From NCBI RefSeq assembly GCF_022513565.1, contig NZ_JAKWBE010000003.1, positions 1 through 64,000 on the forward strand: 64,000 bases of DNA, in the 5' to 3' direction. Shown here piece by piece: positions 1 through 7,603 of the stretch. Under the pieces are notes generated by a model. That model was not told the origin of the DNA and ran no database searches. It saw only the letters and a program-made list of their open reading frames with translations. Origin of the DNA: Streptomyces gilvus (GTDB lineage: Bacteria; Actinomycetota; Actinomycetes; Streptomycetales; Streptomycetaceae). The translations under genes were made by a program, and so were the position numbers. The first letter of the stretch is position 1; each line of letters opens with the position of its first letter.

Positions 1-2
1 TC

Positions 3-1670
3 GCCCAGCGGCAGCGGATGCAGGCGCTGCTCGGCACGGACGCTCCCTTCGCCGGGGCCGGTTCGGGCAACGCCTCCGGCACAGGCGGCCTGCTGCGCGA
101 GCGCACCCCCGTCATCGTCCCCGTCGTCCTCGCGCCGCTCGAGGATCTGCGGGATCAGGCGCGGGGTTCGGTGCTGCTGGGACAGCTGGCCACGCTGGTG
201 CACGAGATCGGACCGAGCGGCCGCTCGCTGACGCAGACCGGCCGCCTGCGCATCGCCGACGCACGCGAGCTGGCCCGGCGCCTGGACACCACGACCGCAG
301 TGCCGGCCGAGGGCGCCCCCGCGCGGACCACGACCGCCGCCGTCCACCGCGCGCCCGGGCTCCCCCACCTTCGAGGTGACAACCCGGACGCGGCACGCAC
401 GGTGGACGACCTGCCCGGCCTGTCCCTGCTCGTCGCCTGGGCGACCACTGCACGGCTGATCCGCGTCCACAAGGGCCGGCTTGTGGCTGTGGCCAAGGCC
501 CGAAAAGACGTGGACGATCCGGCGGCCCTCGCCGCACGCGCCGTACGCTCCCTGCCCGAGCTGCGCGAATGGCTGCTGCCCCACCCGTCCCGCCAGGACG
601 GCCAGGGCCGCTTCGGCGAGTGGTCCGCGCTCTTCCCCCGCTTCGCCGAGCTCGTCGCGGACCTGCTCGCCGCCCTGTACGGAATGCCGATCGCCTCCCC
701 CTGGCCGGTGCTGTGGGCGACCGTGCGCGCGGCGTACCTCGACGACCCCTTCTTCGGAGCCGACGACGACAACTCGGTGACAGCGGCGGAGGCACACCTG
801 CGCGGCATCGTCGACATCCTTGAGAACCTGGGCGTGGTGACCGTGACCCACGGCCGTCCGGATCCGGACTTCTCGGCCCTCGTGCGTTCCGGAGCGCTCG
901 TCCCGCCCGGCGAGCGGCAACGACAGCACGCCCTGCAACGGGCCCTGCTCGGCACCGACGTCGAACTACTCCAGCTCACCGCGCTCGGCACCCACGCGGT
1001 ACGCGAACTCCTGCTCTCCCTCGGCCGCCAGGCCCCCGCCGTCGGCGCACTGCGCGACGAACCGGCACCCCTGCTCCTCAGCGTCCTGCTCGACGAGTAC
1101 GACACGGAAAGCGCACGCGCCGAACTCGCCGCATGGAACGGAACGAGCGAGCAGCTACTGCACGCGGTACGGGCCATCCAGCTGCACAGCAGGCGCGCGC
1201 TCGCGCTCCGCCTGCTCCTTGACATCCTGCCGGACGGCCCTCGCTTCATGGCACAAGCACGCCAGGACCCGGTACTTGCGCCCGCCGCGCTGCTGGCGGC
1301 GACGGACACCGGGCTCCTCGACGTCGCCGACCTGGACGAACGGGAGGTCGCCTTGCTCGCCGCCGAAAGCCTGCTGACGGTAAGGGAGTTCGGCGGGGAC
1401 GAGGGGCTGCTGCGCGAGGCGCGGCGGCCTGGCGACAACTCGGCCAAGAGGCGACAGCGTGGCGGCGTACCCCTCACGAAGATGATCGACCTGGCCCTGG
1501 CGTCCGGCCATCCCGACACCGCGGGACTGGACAGGCTCCGCCGCGTCGACCTGACCTCTATGTCACGCCGACCGGGCCAGCCCGGCCGTCTCCGCACCCA
1601 AGAGTCAGGCGAACAACGCCGCGGCAGGGGCGGCAAGGGGCACGGCAAACGCAAGCGGCGCAGGCGCTGA
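3..1670 (+). CDS. Hypothetical protein, 5' end outside the window
   Basis: The frame is open from the first bases of the window. The codons before the first ATG (position 18) read Q-R-Q-R, so the real start probably lies upstream. I do not recognise the family. The protein is mostly helical, rich in Leu, Ala and Arg, and has no signal peptide or membrane segment. The N-terminal MQALLGTDA resembles a segment near residue 300 (QRALLGTDV, also preceded by R-Q-R-Q), which hints at an internal duplication. The C-terminus is a very basic Gly/Arg/Lys tail ending KRKRRRR, so nucleic-acid or ribosome contact is possible but unproven. A GC-rich hexamer repeat follows the stop codon. Confidence 0.75.
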   Translation, partial: AQRQRMQALLGTDAPFAGAGSGNASGTGGLLRERTPVIVPVVLAPLEDLRDQARGSVLLGQLATLVHEIGPSGRSLTQTGRLRIADARELARRLDTTTAVPAEGAPARTTTAAVHRAPGLPHLRGDNPDAARTVDDLPGLSLLVAWATTARLIRVHKGRLVAVAKARKDVDDPAALAARAVRSLPELREWLLPHPSRQDGQGRFGEWSALFPRFAELVADLLAALYGMPIASPWPVLWATVRAAYLDDPFFGADDDNSVTAAEAHLRGIVDILENLGVVTVTHGRPDPDFSALVRSGALVPPGERQRQHALQRALLGTDVELLQLTALGTHAVRELLLSLGRQAPAVGALRDEPAPLLLSVLLDEYDTESARAELAAWNGTSEQLLHAVRAIQLHSRRALALRLLLDILPDGPRFMAQARQDPVLAPAALLAATDTGLLDVADLDEREVALLAAESLLTVREFGGDEGLLREARRPGDNSAKRRQRGGVPLTKMIDLALASGHPDTAGLDRLRRVDLTSMSRRPGQPGRLRTQESGEQRRGRGGKGHGKRKRRRR

Positions 1671-1700
1671 GCCCGGCCAAGCGGATCGCCACCGCCACAC

Positions 1701-1739
1701 CCGGCCCCGCCCCGGCCCCGGCCCCGGCCCCGGCCCCGC
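1701..1739. repeat. Tandem CCCCGG hexanucleotide repeat
   Basis: About six copies of a CCCCGG unit, one of them shortened, lie about 30 bases after the stop of the first gene. It is a low-complexity GC repeat that could vary in length by slippage. No function is evident. Confidence 0.7.
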
Positions 1740-2146
1740 CAAGCAGACCTTCGGCCGGGTACAACGCCAGGCGCACGGTTCAGGACGCGACGCCGAGACC
1801 GAAGTTCCGGTCACCAGGCGCACTCCAGCGCTCCACCACCGCCCAGGCGCCCGAATCTGCGAGGTCGGCTCGCGCGAGCGTCCAACTGCCGCGTTCGGCC
1901 GACCCGCGTCTTCGGCAGAAACCCCCCTCATGGTCACCACGAGCGAATCTCCGCAGGTCACAGCGGGTTTCGCACGACCAGCCCTTGATTGCGGCTCCTG
2001 TCGGGGCACCCACTGACCGCTGGTCAGGCCGGCGACGTTTTCGCAGGTCACACTGCGGAAGGGCTTTCCGTCAAACGCGCTGCGGACTTTCGCCGAGCTG
2101 ATCACCGCGCGCCCACAGGGACATGCCCCGGGGAGACAGGAAGAAG
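1740..2146. other. Long non-coding stretch between the first gene and the RIP gene
   Basis: I found no convincing gene here. Short open frames on both strands have no ribosome binding site or recognisable product. The 11-mer CGCAGGTCACA occurs twice (1952-1962 and 2042-2052), which may be chance. The stretch ends at the terminator of the RIP gene. Confidence 0.5.
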
Positions 2147-2183
2147 CCCCCGGCCGGGACAGGAGGGTGTCCCGGCCGGGGGC
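2146..2183 (-). terminator. Strong hairpin terminator of the RIP gene
   Basis: A perfect 16-bp stem pairs 2146-2161 with 2168-2183 around a six-base loop. On the minus strand it is followed by a T-rich stretch (TTCTTCCT). It lies about 25 bases after the stop codon of the RIP gene. Confidence 0.9.
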
Positions 2184-2206
2184 GGCCTGGGGGCTCGCCT
2201 TCGGTG

Positions 2207-3124
2207 CTACGACATCAGCGCCACGGCCAGCTGGGCGTCGAGGGCCGACATGGTGTCGAGGGTGCCGTCGCCGATCGACACGTGCGGGGTGGTGTGGTTG
2301 TTCGTCGAGTTCCGGGCGGCATTGGACAGCCTCTGCCAGTTGTTCTCGAACTGCACGCCGGTGACGTCGATCATGCTGCCGCCCGAGTTCGAGCCGTTGC
2401 GGGAGACCGTCGAGGAAGCGCCCGCGTACCAGCTCGTGCCGCCCCGGATCGCCTGGCCGACGCGGTAGGAGATGAAGTCGAAGCGGGCCGCCTCAGCGAA
2501 GGCCTGGGTCAGGACCAGCAGCCCCTCCGCCCGGGTGCTGTTGGAGATGTCGTTCTGCCCTCCCAGGTTCCGGATGGCGGCCTGGATGGAGCTCATGGAG
2601 ATGCCGATGCTGCCCCGGTCATGGCCCGCGGCCCGTTCCATGTCGGTGTAGTTGACCCACGGCAGGTTCCGCGTGTCGCTCACGGCGGGCAGGCGCGGCC
2701 CCTCGTTGAGCCGGTAGTAGACGTTCGTGGTGTCGTTGCGCCAGCCCGTGATGTACAGGTTCCTGGCGTTGATCACCAGGGTGACCTGGGCCCTGGTGAA
2801 GCCGAGGGTGACCGAGAAGTAGTCGTCGGTGTTCCGGGTCAGGATGATGTTGCCGTAGAGGCGGGTGCCGCGCAGCCGCCCGCGGATGTCGTTGATGATG
2901 GCGTCGTAGCGGTCGGCGAAGTCGCGGTGGACGCCGGTCGCCAGGCTGTAGCTCACGCCGTCGGTCGGCTGGGCCGCGCCGGCGAGTTGGATCTGACCGG
3001 TCGTCGAGGTGTGGTGCGCGGCGGGGAGACCGCTCGTGCCGACGGCGGTGACGGCGGCGGCTGCGAGCGCGGCCGCCAGCACGGTCTTGGTGCCGAGGCT
3101 GCGCAGGACGTGGGATCGGGGCAT
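2207..3124 (-). CDS. Secreted ribosome-inactivating protein (rRNA N-glycosidase)
   Basis: Predicted RIP of the ricin-A/Shiga-A family, which removes one adenine from the sarcin-ricin loop of large-subunit rRNA. An N-terminal signal peptide (residues 1 to about 36, hydrophobic core LAAALAAAAV) indicates export. The active site looks complete by analogy with ricin A chain: Tyr124 in NLYITGW, Tyr159 in VNYTDM, Glu211 and Arg214 in EAARFDF, and Trp263 in ENNWQRLS. At 305 residues it is a single catalytic chain with no lectin B chain. The ATG at 3124 has GGAG about 11 bases upstream, and a strong terminator follows. RIPs are known in a few Streptomyces. The natural target (amoeba, insect, plant or bacterium) cannot be read from sequence. 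Confidence 0.9.
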   Translation of the reverse strand: MPRSHVLRSLGTKTVLAAALAAAAVTAVGTSGLPAAHHTSTTGQIQLAGAAQPTDGVSYSLATGVHRDFADRYDAIINDIRGRLRGTRLYGNIILTRNTDDYFSVTLGFTRAQVTLVINARNLYITGWRNDTTNVYYRLNEGPRLPAVSDTRNLPWVNYTDMERAAGHDRGSIGISMSSIQAAIRNLGGQNDISNSTRAEGLLVLTQAFAEAARFDFISYRVGQAIRGGTSWYAGASSTVSRNGSNSGGSMIDVTGVQFENNWQRLSNAARNSTNNHTTPHVSIGDGTLDTMSALDAQLAVALMS

Positions 3125-3660
3125 GGCGCTGTTCTCCAGAGGTTCGGTGAGCCGGACACGTGCGGCCTGTCCGACACCAACACTCGCCGCCGGACCATTG
3201 ATTGGCAGTCCGGCCGCCCACGGAAATCAATTCCGCCCGCCCCCGAGTGACACGAGCCATGTCCCGCGCCCGTCACTCGGTGGCCATCTCCCCGTTCCCT
3301 GCCGCCGCTTAGGACCATCGCGCCCGATGTCGCTTTCGTCAGGTGCACGGAGGTACGAGCACATGGGGCGCCGCGAAAGACCACCGGACCCCGGGTCCGG
3401 TCCCGTCCAGCGGCTCGCGCACGAGATGCGGGAGCGGGCGCGGGGCGTAGGCCTGACACCGGCGCGGTGGCGGACGTACGTGCCGGACGCGCCGTAACCG
3501 ACGCGTGTGCGACGCGTCCGTTACGCATCAGTGAACAACGGCATCCTCCCAGGTCAAGTAATTGATTGGCCCTGGAATCCGGTGTCCGATCAACTCCTGG
3601 ACGGCGATGCTCCTGTCTGACGCCGGAACCCGACACCGGCGCACGACCAGGAGAACGTCC
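3125..3660. promoter_or_regulatory. Divergent intergenic region between two secreted proteins
   Basis: This region separates the RIP gene (leftward) from the secreted beta-rich gene (rightward) and must hold promoters for both. The 9-mer ATTGATTGG occurs near each gene, at 3197-3205 and 3561-3569. A small dyad CGGAA-ATCAA-TTCCG lies at 3221-3235. A possible gene remnant sits at 3363-3497. No promoter can be assigned with certainty. Confidence 0.5.
3363..3497 (+). pseudogene. Possible remnant of a regulatory protein N-terminus (44 aa)
   Basis: A short frame starts at an ATG preceded by GGAGGT. Its product begins MGRRERPPDPGSGPVQRLAH. As I recall, this resembles the opening of large Streptomyces helix-turn-helix/NTPase/WD40 proteins, in which a conserved DP-x-GPVQ-x-LA-x-LR stretch precedes the DNA-binding helices. 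Here the frame stops after 44 codons, before any helix-turn-helix could form. It is either a decayed fragment or a genuine small protein. Confidence 0.35.
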
Positions 3661-4314
3661 ATGAAGCTGTTCACGCCGAACCTGCGCCGCACCGCCCTGC
3701 TGGCGCCCGCCCTCGCCCTGCTGACGATCCCGTTCTCGACGGGGACGGCCGGCGCGACCACCCCGGGCTGGGGCAGCGACAAGCCCGACGTGATCGGCGA
3801 CTGCAACGCCGGCAAGCCCGACCTGTGCCAGTACCACGAGGTCAACTCCTGGACCGCGCCGGGCAACTGGCACGCCGCGAGCAACGTGTTCAACAACTGC
3901 CAGGGCACCGACAACGCCACGTACGCGCGTGCCGCCTCCTACGAGACCAACAGCTCCTACTCCTACGGCACGAAGCAGACCTTCGAGGTCAGTGCCGGCT
4001 TCTCCGACAAGATCGAGCTGGGCATGAAGGCCAGCACGGAGGTCAACCAGACCTGGACCGTGGGCGACAAGCGCACCATCACCGAGACGATCACCAACAC
4101 CGTCCGTCCCGGCTACAAGGGCCAGTACTGGTTCCAGCCGCTCGTCCACCACTCGGAGGGCTGGCTGGAGGTCCACTACGGCAAGCGCGTGGACGGCCAC
4201 TACTTCTGGTACTACCCGGGCAAGGACTCCACCGGCTTCCAGATCGCCACGCCGGTCGCCTGGGGCGACGGCACGCTGAAGGGCGAGATGAAGTGGACGA
4301 CGTGGGCGTGCTGA
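3661..4314 (+). CDS. Secreted beta-rich protein, possible aerolysin/ETX-MTX2-like pore former
   Basis: 217-residue exported protein. The ATG at 3661 is chosen because AGGAGAA lies 6 bases upstream and a signal peptide follows directly (residues 1 to about 32). The mature protein has four cysteines (48, 56, 80, 217), which could form two disulfides. Residues 91-147 alternate polar Ser/Thr with other residues in long strands (for example KASTEVNQTWTV), the pattern of the insertion hairpin in aerolysin-type toxins. The C-terminal part is rich in aromatic residues (YWFQP, YFWYYPG). The pore-forming call is inferred from this pattern only. Its divergent neighbour is a ribosome-inactivating protein, which makes a toxin role attractive. 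Confidence 0.7.
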   Translation: MKLFTPNLRRTALLAPALALLTIPFSTGTAGATTPGWGSDKPDVIGDCNAGKPDLCQYHEVNSWTAPGNWHAASNVFNNCQGTDNATYARAASYETNSSYSYGTKQTFEVSAGFSDKIELGMKASTEVNQTWTVGDKRTITETITNTVRPGYKGQYWFQPLVHHSEGWLEVHYGKRVDGHYFWYYPGKDSTGFQIATPVAWGDGTLKGEMKWTTWAC

Positions 4315-4342
4315 ACGGCTGTCGACCGACGCGCTGAGCCAT

Positions 4343-4385
4343 GACCGGAGCGGGGGATCCGCGCGAGTCGCCCCTCGCTCCGGTC
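4343..4385 (+). terminator. Hairpin after the secreted beta-rich gene
   Basis: GACCGGAGCG (4343-4352) pairs with CGCTCCGGTC (4376-4385), and G and C runs inside can extend the stem past a single bulged T. It lies about 30 bases after the stop codon. There is no T-run, as is common in Streptomyces. Confidence 0.6.
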
Positions 4386-4423
4386 GGGCCGACGAGTTGC
4401 GCCTTCAGCAATGTCACGCGGCT

Positions 4424-4726
4424 TCAGCGATCCGGGCAGTACGGCCTATCGGGTGCCTGCGGAAAGTCGTCGCGTCCGGCGAGCCATCCGCTGAGGCGTT
4501 CGGCCGACGCGTCCACCAGCCGTGGCAGTACGAGCTCCCGGAAGCGGGTCAGCACCCCCCGTTCCAGCCAGCGGGAATCGCTCTCGCCGCGGGCCTGGAG
4601 CCCGGCCGCAACGGCCACCACGACCGCCGAGACCTCCTTGGACGCGGCCTCGGAGACCAGGGCCTCCTCGACCTCCGCGCGGGCCGGCGTGGCCTCGACC
4701 CAGCGCTGCCGGCGCCCGCTCGCCAC
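4424..4726 (-). CDS. Small hypothetical protein directly after the LCP gene
   Basis: This 100-codon frame begins with GTG only two bases after the TAG of the LCP gene (TAG-GC-GTG), so it would be translationally coupled. The product is plausible as a folded protein: a helical N-terminal half (AEVEEALVSEAASKEVSAVV) and a C-terminal half WLERGVLTRFRELVLPRLVD. I do not recognise the family. There is no independent ribosome binding site, so it could instead be the remains of a longer gene. Confidence 0.45.
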   Translation of the reverse strand: MASGRRQRWVEATPARAEVEEALVSEAASKEVSAVVVAVAAGLQARGESDSRWLERGVLTRFRELVLPRLVDASAERLSGWLAGRDDFPQAPDRPYCPDR

Positions 4727-4728
4727 GC

Positions 4729-6483
4729 CTACGGCGCCGAATCCTTCCGGCCGCTCGCTGCCGCGTACGCCTGGGTCGGGGTCATCGGTACGCCGTTGAT
4801 CTCCACCGTCTTGTAGGGGCTGACCTTGGCGCAGCCCTTCGCGCCGTCGGCCGTCTGGGCGTGGGCGTCGGCGACGGCCGCGTGGGTGTCGGCGGGGGCC
4901 GCCGACGAACCGCCCGAACCGCCCGAGCCGGAGGAGCCGTACGTCGTGCCGCTCGGCCAGTCGCTGCCGATGACCAGGACGACCCCGCTCGTGCTGCCCT
5001 GGGTGAGGTGCGAGGCGGGCAGGCCGATCGCGGAGGCGACGGTCTGGGCCTCCGCCTTCTGCCCGGGGCCGTAGGTGATGGTCGTCTTCGCGGACTGCTG
5101 CGGCGCGTTGCCCGAGGTGGTACCCGAGCCGAAGCCCTTGGCGAGGAGGCCGTTGGCGACCACGGACGCGCGTCCGCCGGTCGTGGTGCCGTTCTCCACC
5201 TGCACCGCGACCTGGGAGGCGGGCACGGTGGCCGCGGCCGACGCGGACGGGGACGCGGAGGACTTCTTCTTGCCGCCGCCGGCGGAGGACAGCGACTGGT
5301 CGTTGGCGATGGTGGCGAACAGCTGCTTCGCCGCCGCGGCCGGCACCACACGGTTGGCGTTGGTCGGGTCGGCCGCGGTCTGCATCGTCGTGAACGTCAT
5401 CCGCTTCGACGGCACCTTGTTGAGATCCGTCGCCAGATCGATCAGCTTGGTCACGCTGCCCAGGCCGTCGTCGACGGTCAGCGCCTTGGTCGCCGCGTCC
5501 GCCAGGGAGTACACCTTCGCCGGGTTCGCCAGCGTGCCCGCGCTCTTGAACTTGCGGATCATCGCGGACAGGAAGAGATGCTGGGAGACCGTACGCCCCA
5601 GGTCGCTGCCGTCGCCGAAGCCGTGCCGGGAGCGGACGAACTCCAGGGCCGCGTCGCCCTTGAGGGTGTGGGTGCCCTTGGCGAGCTTGAGGTGGGAGTA
5701 GGTGTCGTACACGTTGTCGCTGACGCACACCGAGACGCCGCCGACCGCGTCGGACATCTTCACCACGCCCGCGAAGTCGAGCATCACGAAGTGGTCGATG
5801 GTGATGCCGGTGAGCTGGTGGACGGTGGCGACCTGGCAGGCCGGGCCGTACTGCAGGGCGCTGTTGATCTGGCCGTAGTAGCCGGGCGTCGACTGGTTGC
5901 TGTCCGGGTCCTTGCAGGCGGGGACCTGGGTCATGGTGTCGCGCGGCACGCTCATCACGGTGGCGTTGGAGCGGTCGGCGGAGACATGCACGACCATCTC
6001 CACGTCCGCGTTGTGGCCGACGGTGGAGCTGGCCGAGCCGCAGCCGCCGCCGAGTTTGCAGTCGGCCGCGTTGTTCCGGCCGTCGGAGCCGATGACCAGG
6101 ATGTTGATCGGGGTGCGGCCGAAGGCGTCCGCCTTCTCCGAGCCGCCCTTGCCGTCGAGGGCGACGCTGTTGATGTTGCCGTTGAGGTGCTCGTACAGCC
6201 AGGCGCCGGCGCCCGCGGTGACCAAAATCAACGCTGAGACCGTGAGCAGTGCTATGCGTACGAGGCGTTTGCGCCGGGCCACCGGCTTGGCGCGCCGCCC
6301 CGCTCCGCGCCCGCGGGACCGGGCCGCCTGGCGGGCGGCCGCCCGGCCGCCGTACGGCGCCGGAGGTGGTCCGCTGTCCGTCCCGCCCCGCCGCCCGGAT
6401 GTCTCTCCACGTTGGCGGGGAACGCCGGCCGAGCGGTCACGGGTGGCCGATCGGCCGCGGGTTTCGCCCCAGGGGTCGCTCAA
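4729..6483 (-). CDS. LytR-CpsA-Psr (LCP) family cell-wall glycopolymer transferase with LytR_C domain
   Basis: LCP enzymes move undecaprenyl-linked glycopolymers onto peptidoglycan at the outer face of the membrane. The N-terminus is cytoplasmic and Arg-rich (about 80 residues), followed by one membrane anchor (LVRIALLTVSALILVTAGAG). The LCP catalytic domain shows the expected landmarks: NILVIGSDGR, MSVPRDT, DFAGVVKMSDAVGG and FVRSRHGFGDGSDLGR. A Ser/Ala-rich linker leads to a C-terminal LytR_C domain (QVAVQVENGTTTGGRA). The start is TTG at 6483 with GGGAG just upstream. A larger role in attaching the polysaccharide made from the 21.7-42.4 kb region is possible but only inferred. Confidence 0.95.
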   Translation of the reverse strand: MSDPWGETRGRSATRDRSAGVPRQRGETSGRRGGTDSGPPPAPYGGRAAARQAARSRGRGAGRRAKPVARRKRLVRIALLTVSALILVTAGAGAWLYEHLNGNINSVALDGKGGSEKADAFGRTPINILVIGSDGRNNAADCKLGGGCGSASSTVGHNADVEMVVHVSADRSNATVMSVPRDTMTQVPACKDPDSNQSTPGYYGQINSALQYGPACQVATVHQLTGITIDHFVMLDFAGVVKMSDAVGGVSVCVSDNVYDTYSHLKLAKGTHTLKGDAALEFVRSRHGFGDGSDLGRTVSQHLFLSAMIRKFKSAGTLANPAKVYSLADAATKALTVDDGLGSVTKLIDLATDLNKVPSKRMTFTTMQTAADPTNANRVVPAAAAKQLFATIANDQSLSSAGGGKKKSSASPSASAAATVPASQVAVQVENGTTTGGRASVVANGLLAKGFGSGTTSGNAPQQSAKTTITYGPGQKAEAQTVASAIGLPASHLTQGSTSGVVLVIGSDWPSGTTYGSSGSGGSGGSSAAPADTHAAVADAHAQTADGAKGCAKVSPYKTVEINGVPMTPTQAYAAASGRKDSAP

Positions 6484-6536
6484 CTCCCACTCCCTACGCT
6501 GCGGCGTACGTCAGGGCGGAGCCCTGGGCTCGGATG

Positions 6537-6561
6537 ATTGCGCAATATAGCAACTGTTGCT
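6537..6561 (-). promoter_or_regulatory. Two palindromes in the LCP promoter region
   Basis: A perfect ATTGCGCAAT (6537-6546) lies next to a perfect AGCAAC-T-GTTGCT (6549-6561). Read leftward, TATATT sits between them and could serve as a -10 element. This looks like a regulator-binding promoter for the LCP gene, about 55-80 bases from its start. Confidence 0.5.
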
Positions 6562-6667
6562 GAGATGGCAGGTGGTCTACGCCACACCCGTTTCTTACCT
6601 GGTCGGCGGGGGACCCGCGCCGCCCGTGGGTCCCCCCACCGAATCCGCTACGACCCCCGCTCCCCCG

Positions 6668-7243
6668 TCAGACGTTGACGCCGAAGTCGGAGGCGATGCC
6701 GCGCAGTCCGGAGGCGTAGCCCTGTCCGACCGCGCGGAACTTCCACTCGCCGCCGTGCCGGTACAGCTCCCCGAAGAGCATCGCCGTCTCCGACGAGGCG
6801 TCCTCGGAGAGGTCGTAGCGCGCGATCTCCTGGCCGTTGGCCTGGTTGACCACCCGGATGAAGGCGTTGCGGACCTGGCCGAAGCTCTGGCCGCGCGCGT
6901 CCGCCTCGTGGATGGAGACCGGGAAGACGATCCGGTCGATCTCCGGGGGTACGGCGGCGAGGTTGACCTTGATGCTCTCGTCGTCGCCCTCGCCCTCACC
7001 GGTGAGGTTGTCTCCGGTGTGCTCGACCGAACCGTCCGGGCTGGTCAGGTTGTTGTAGAAGACGAAGTGCAGGTCCGAGGCGACCTTCCCGGAGGCGTTC
7101 AGCAGCAGCGCCGACGCGTCCAGGTCGTAGTCCGCGCCGGTCGTGGTGCGCACGTCCCACCCCAGACCGACCAGGACCGCGCTCAGCCCCGGCGCCTCCT
7201 TGCTCAGCGAGACGTTCCCGCCCTTGCCCAGGGAAACTCCCAC
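6668..7243 (-). CDS. TerD-family protein (stress/tellurium resistance type)
   Basis: The 191-residue product matches the TerD family over its full length, from [20 protein letters not shown] to the C-terminus. It contains the conserved [20 protein letters not shown] and [11 protein letters not shown] segments, acidic stretches that bind calcium in characterised family members. It is cytoplasmic, with no signal peptide. The GTG at 7243 has GGGGAGG about 10 bases upstream. Streptomyces carry several TerD paralogues linked to stress and development. It lies 32 bases after tatA on the same strand, so it may share that transcript. Confidence 0.96.
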   Translation of the reverse strand: MGVSLGKGGNVSLSKEAPGLSAVLVGLGWDVRTTTGADYDLDASALLLNASGKVASDLHFVFYNNLTSPDGSVEHTGDNLTGEGEGDDESIKVNLAAVPPEIDRIVFPVSIHEADARGQSFGQVRNAFIRVVNQANGQEIARYDLSEDASSETAMLFGELYRHGGEWKFRAVGQGYASGLRGIASDFGVNV

Positions 7244-7275
7244 GGCTCTTCCTCCCCGCTCCAGGCCTCAAGTCG

Positions 7276-7563
7276 TCACTGGTCACCAACGCCGGGACCG
7301 GGCACGGCGGTTCCCGACGTCACCACCGGCTCGGCGGCGGTCGGCACGGCGGAGGAGTAGGCGGCGGAGGCGGAGGTCGCCGTGACGGAGGCGGAGTCCT
7401 GCGGGGCGCTCTCCTCCTTCATCGCCTTGGCCTCGCTCTTGAGGATGCGCATCGACTTGCCCAGTCCGCGAGCGGCCTCGGGCAGCTTCTTCGACCCGAA
7501 CAGCAGAATGATCGCGATCGCCACGAGCAGCAGGTGCCAGGGTTCGAGCCCGTTCCGGAGCAT
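7276..7563 (-). CDS. tatA: TatA-type twin-arginine translocase subunit
   Basis: This small membrane protein of the Tat pore (95 residues) has an N-terminal membrane helix ([19 protein letters not shown]) with the typical [16 protein letters not shown] hinge and amphipathic helix, then a charged, Ser/Ala-rich tail. The ATG at 7563 is preferred; a GTG nine bases earlier would add Met-Gly-Gly. The gene stands alone, without tatB or tatC beside it, 40 bases after mgtA on the same strand. It may therefore be an additional TatA paralogue expressed with the metal-transport genes. Confidence 0.95.
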   Translation of the reverse strand: MLRNGLEPWHLLLVAIAIILLFGSKKLPEAARGLGKSMRILKSEAKAMKEESAPQDSASVTATSASAAYSSAVPTAAEPVVTSGTAVPGPGVGDQ

Positions 7564-7603
7564 CCCACCCACCCCATTCTCTTCATTCTCATCGCCATGG
7601 TTG

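Noticed and set aside
1605..2105. Leftward frame of 166 codons before the RIP terminator
   Set aside because: It has no recognisable product or start site and its 3' part runs through the CCCCGG repeat and the first gene.
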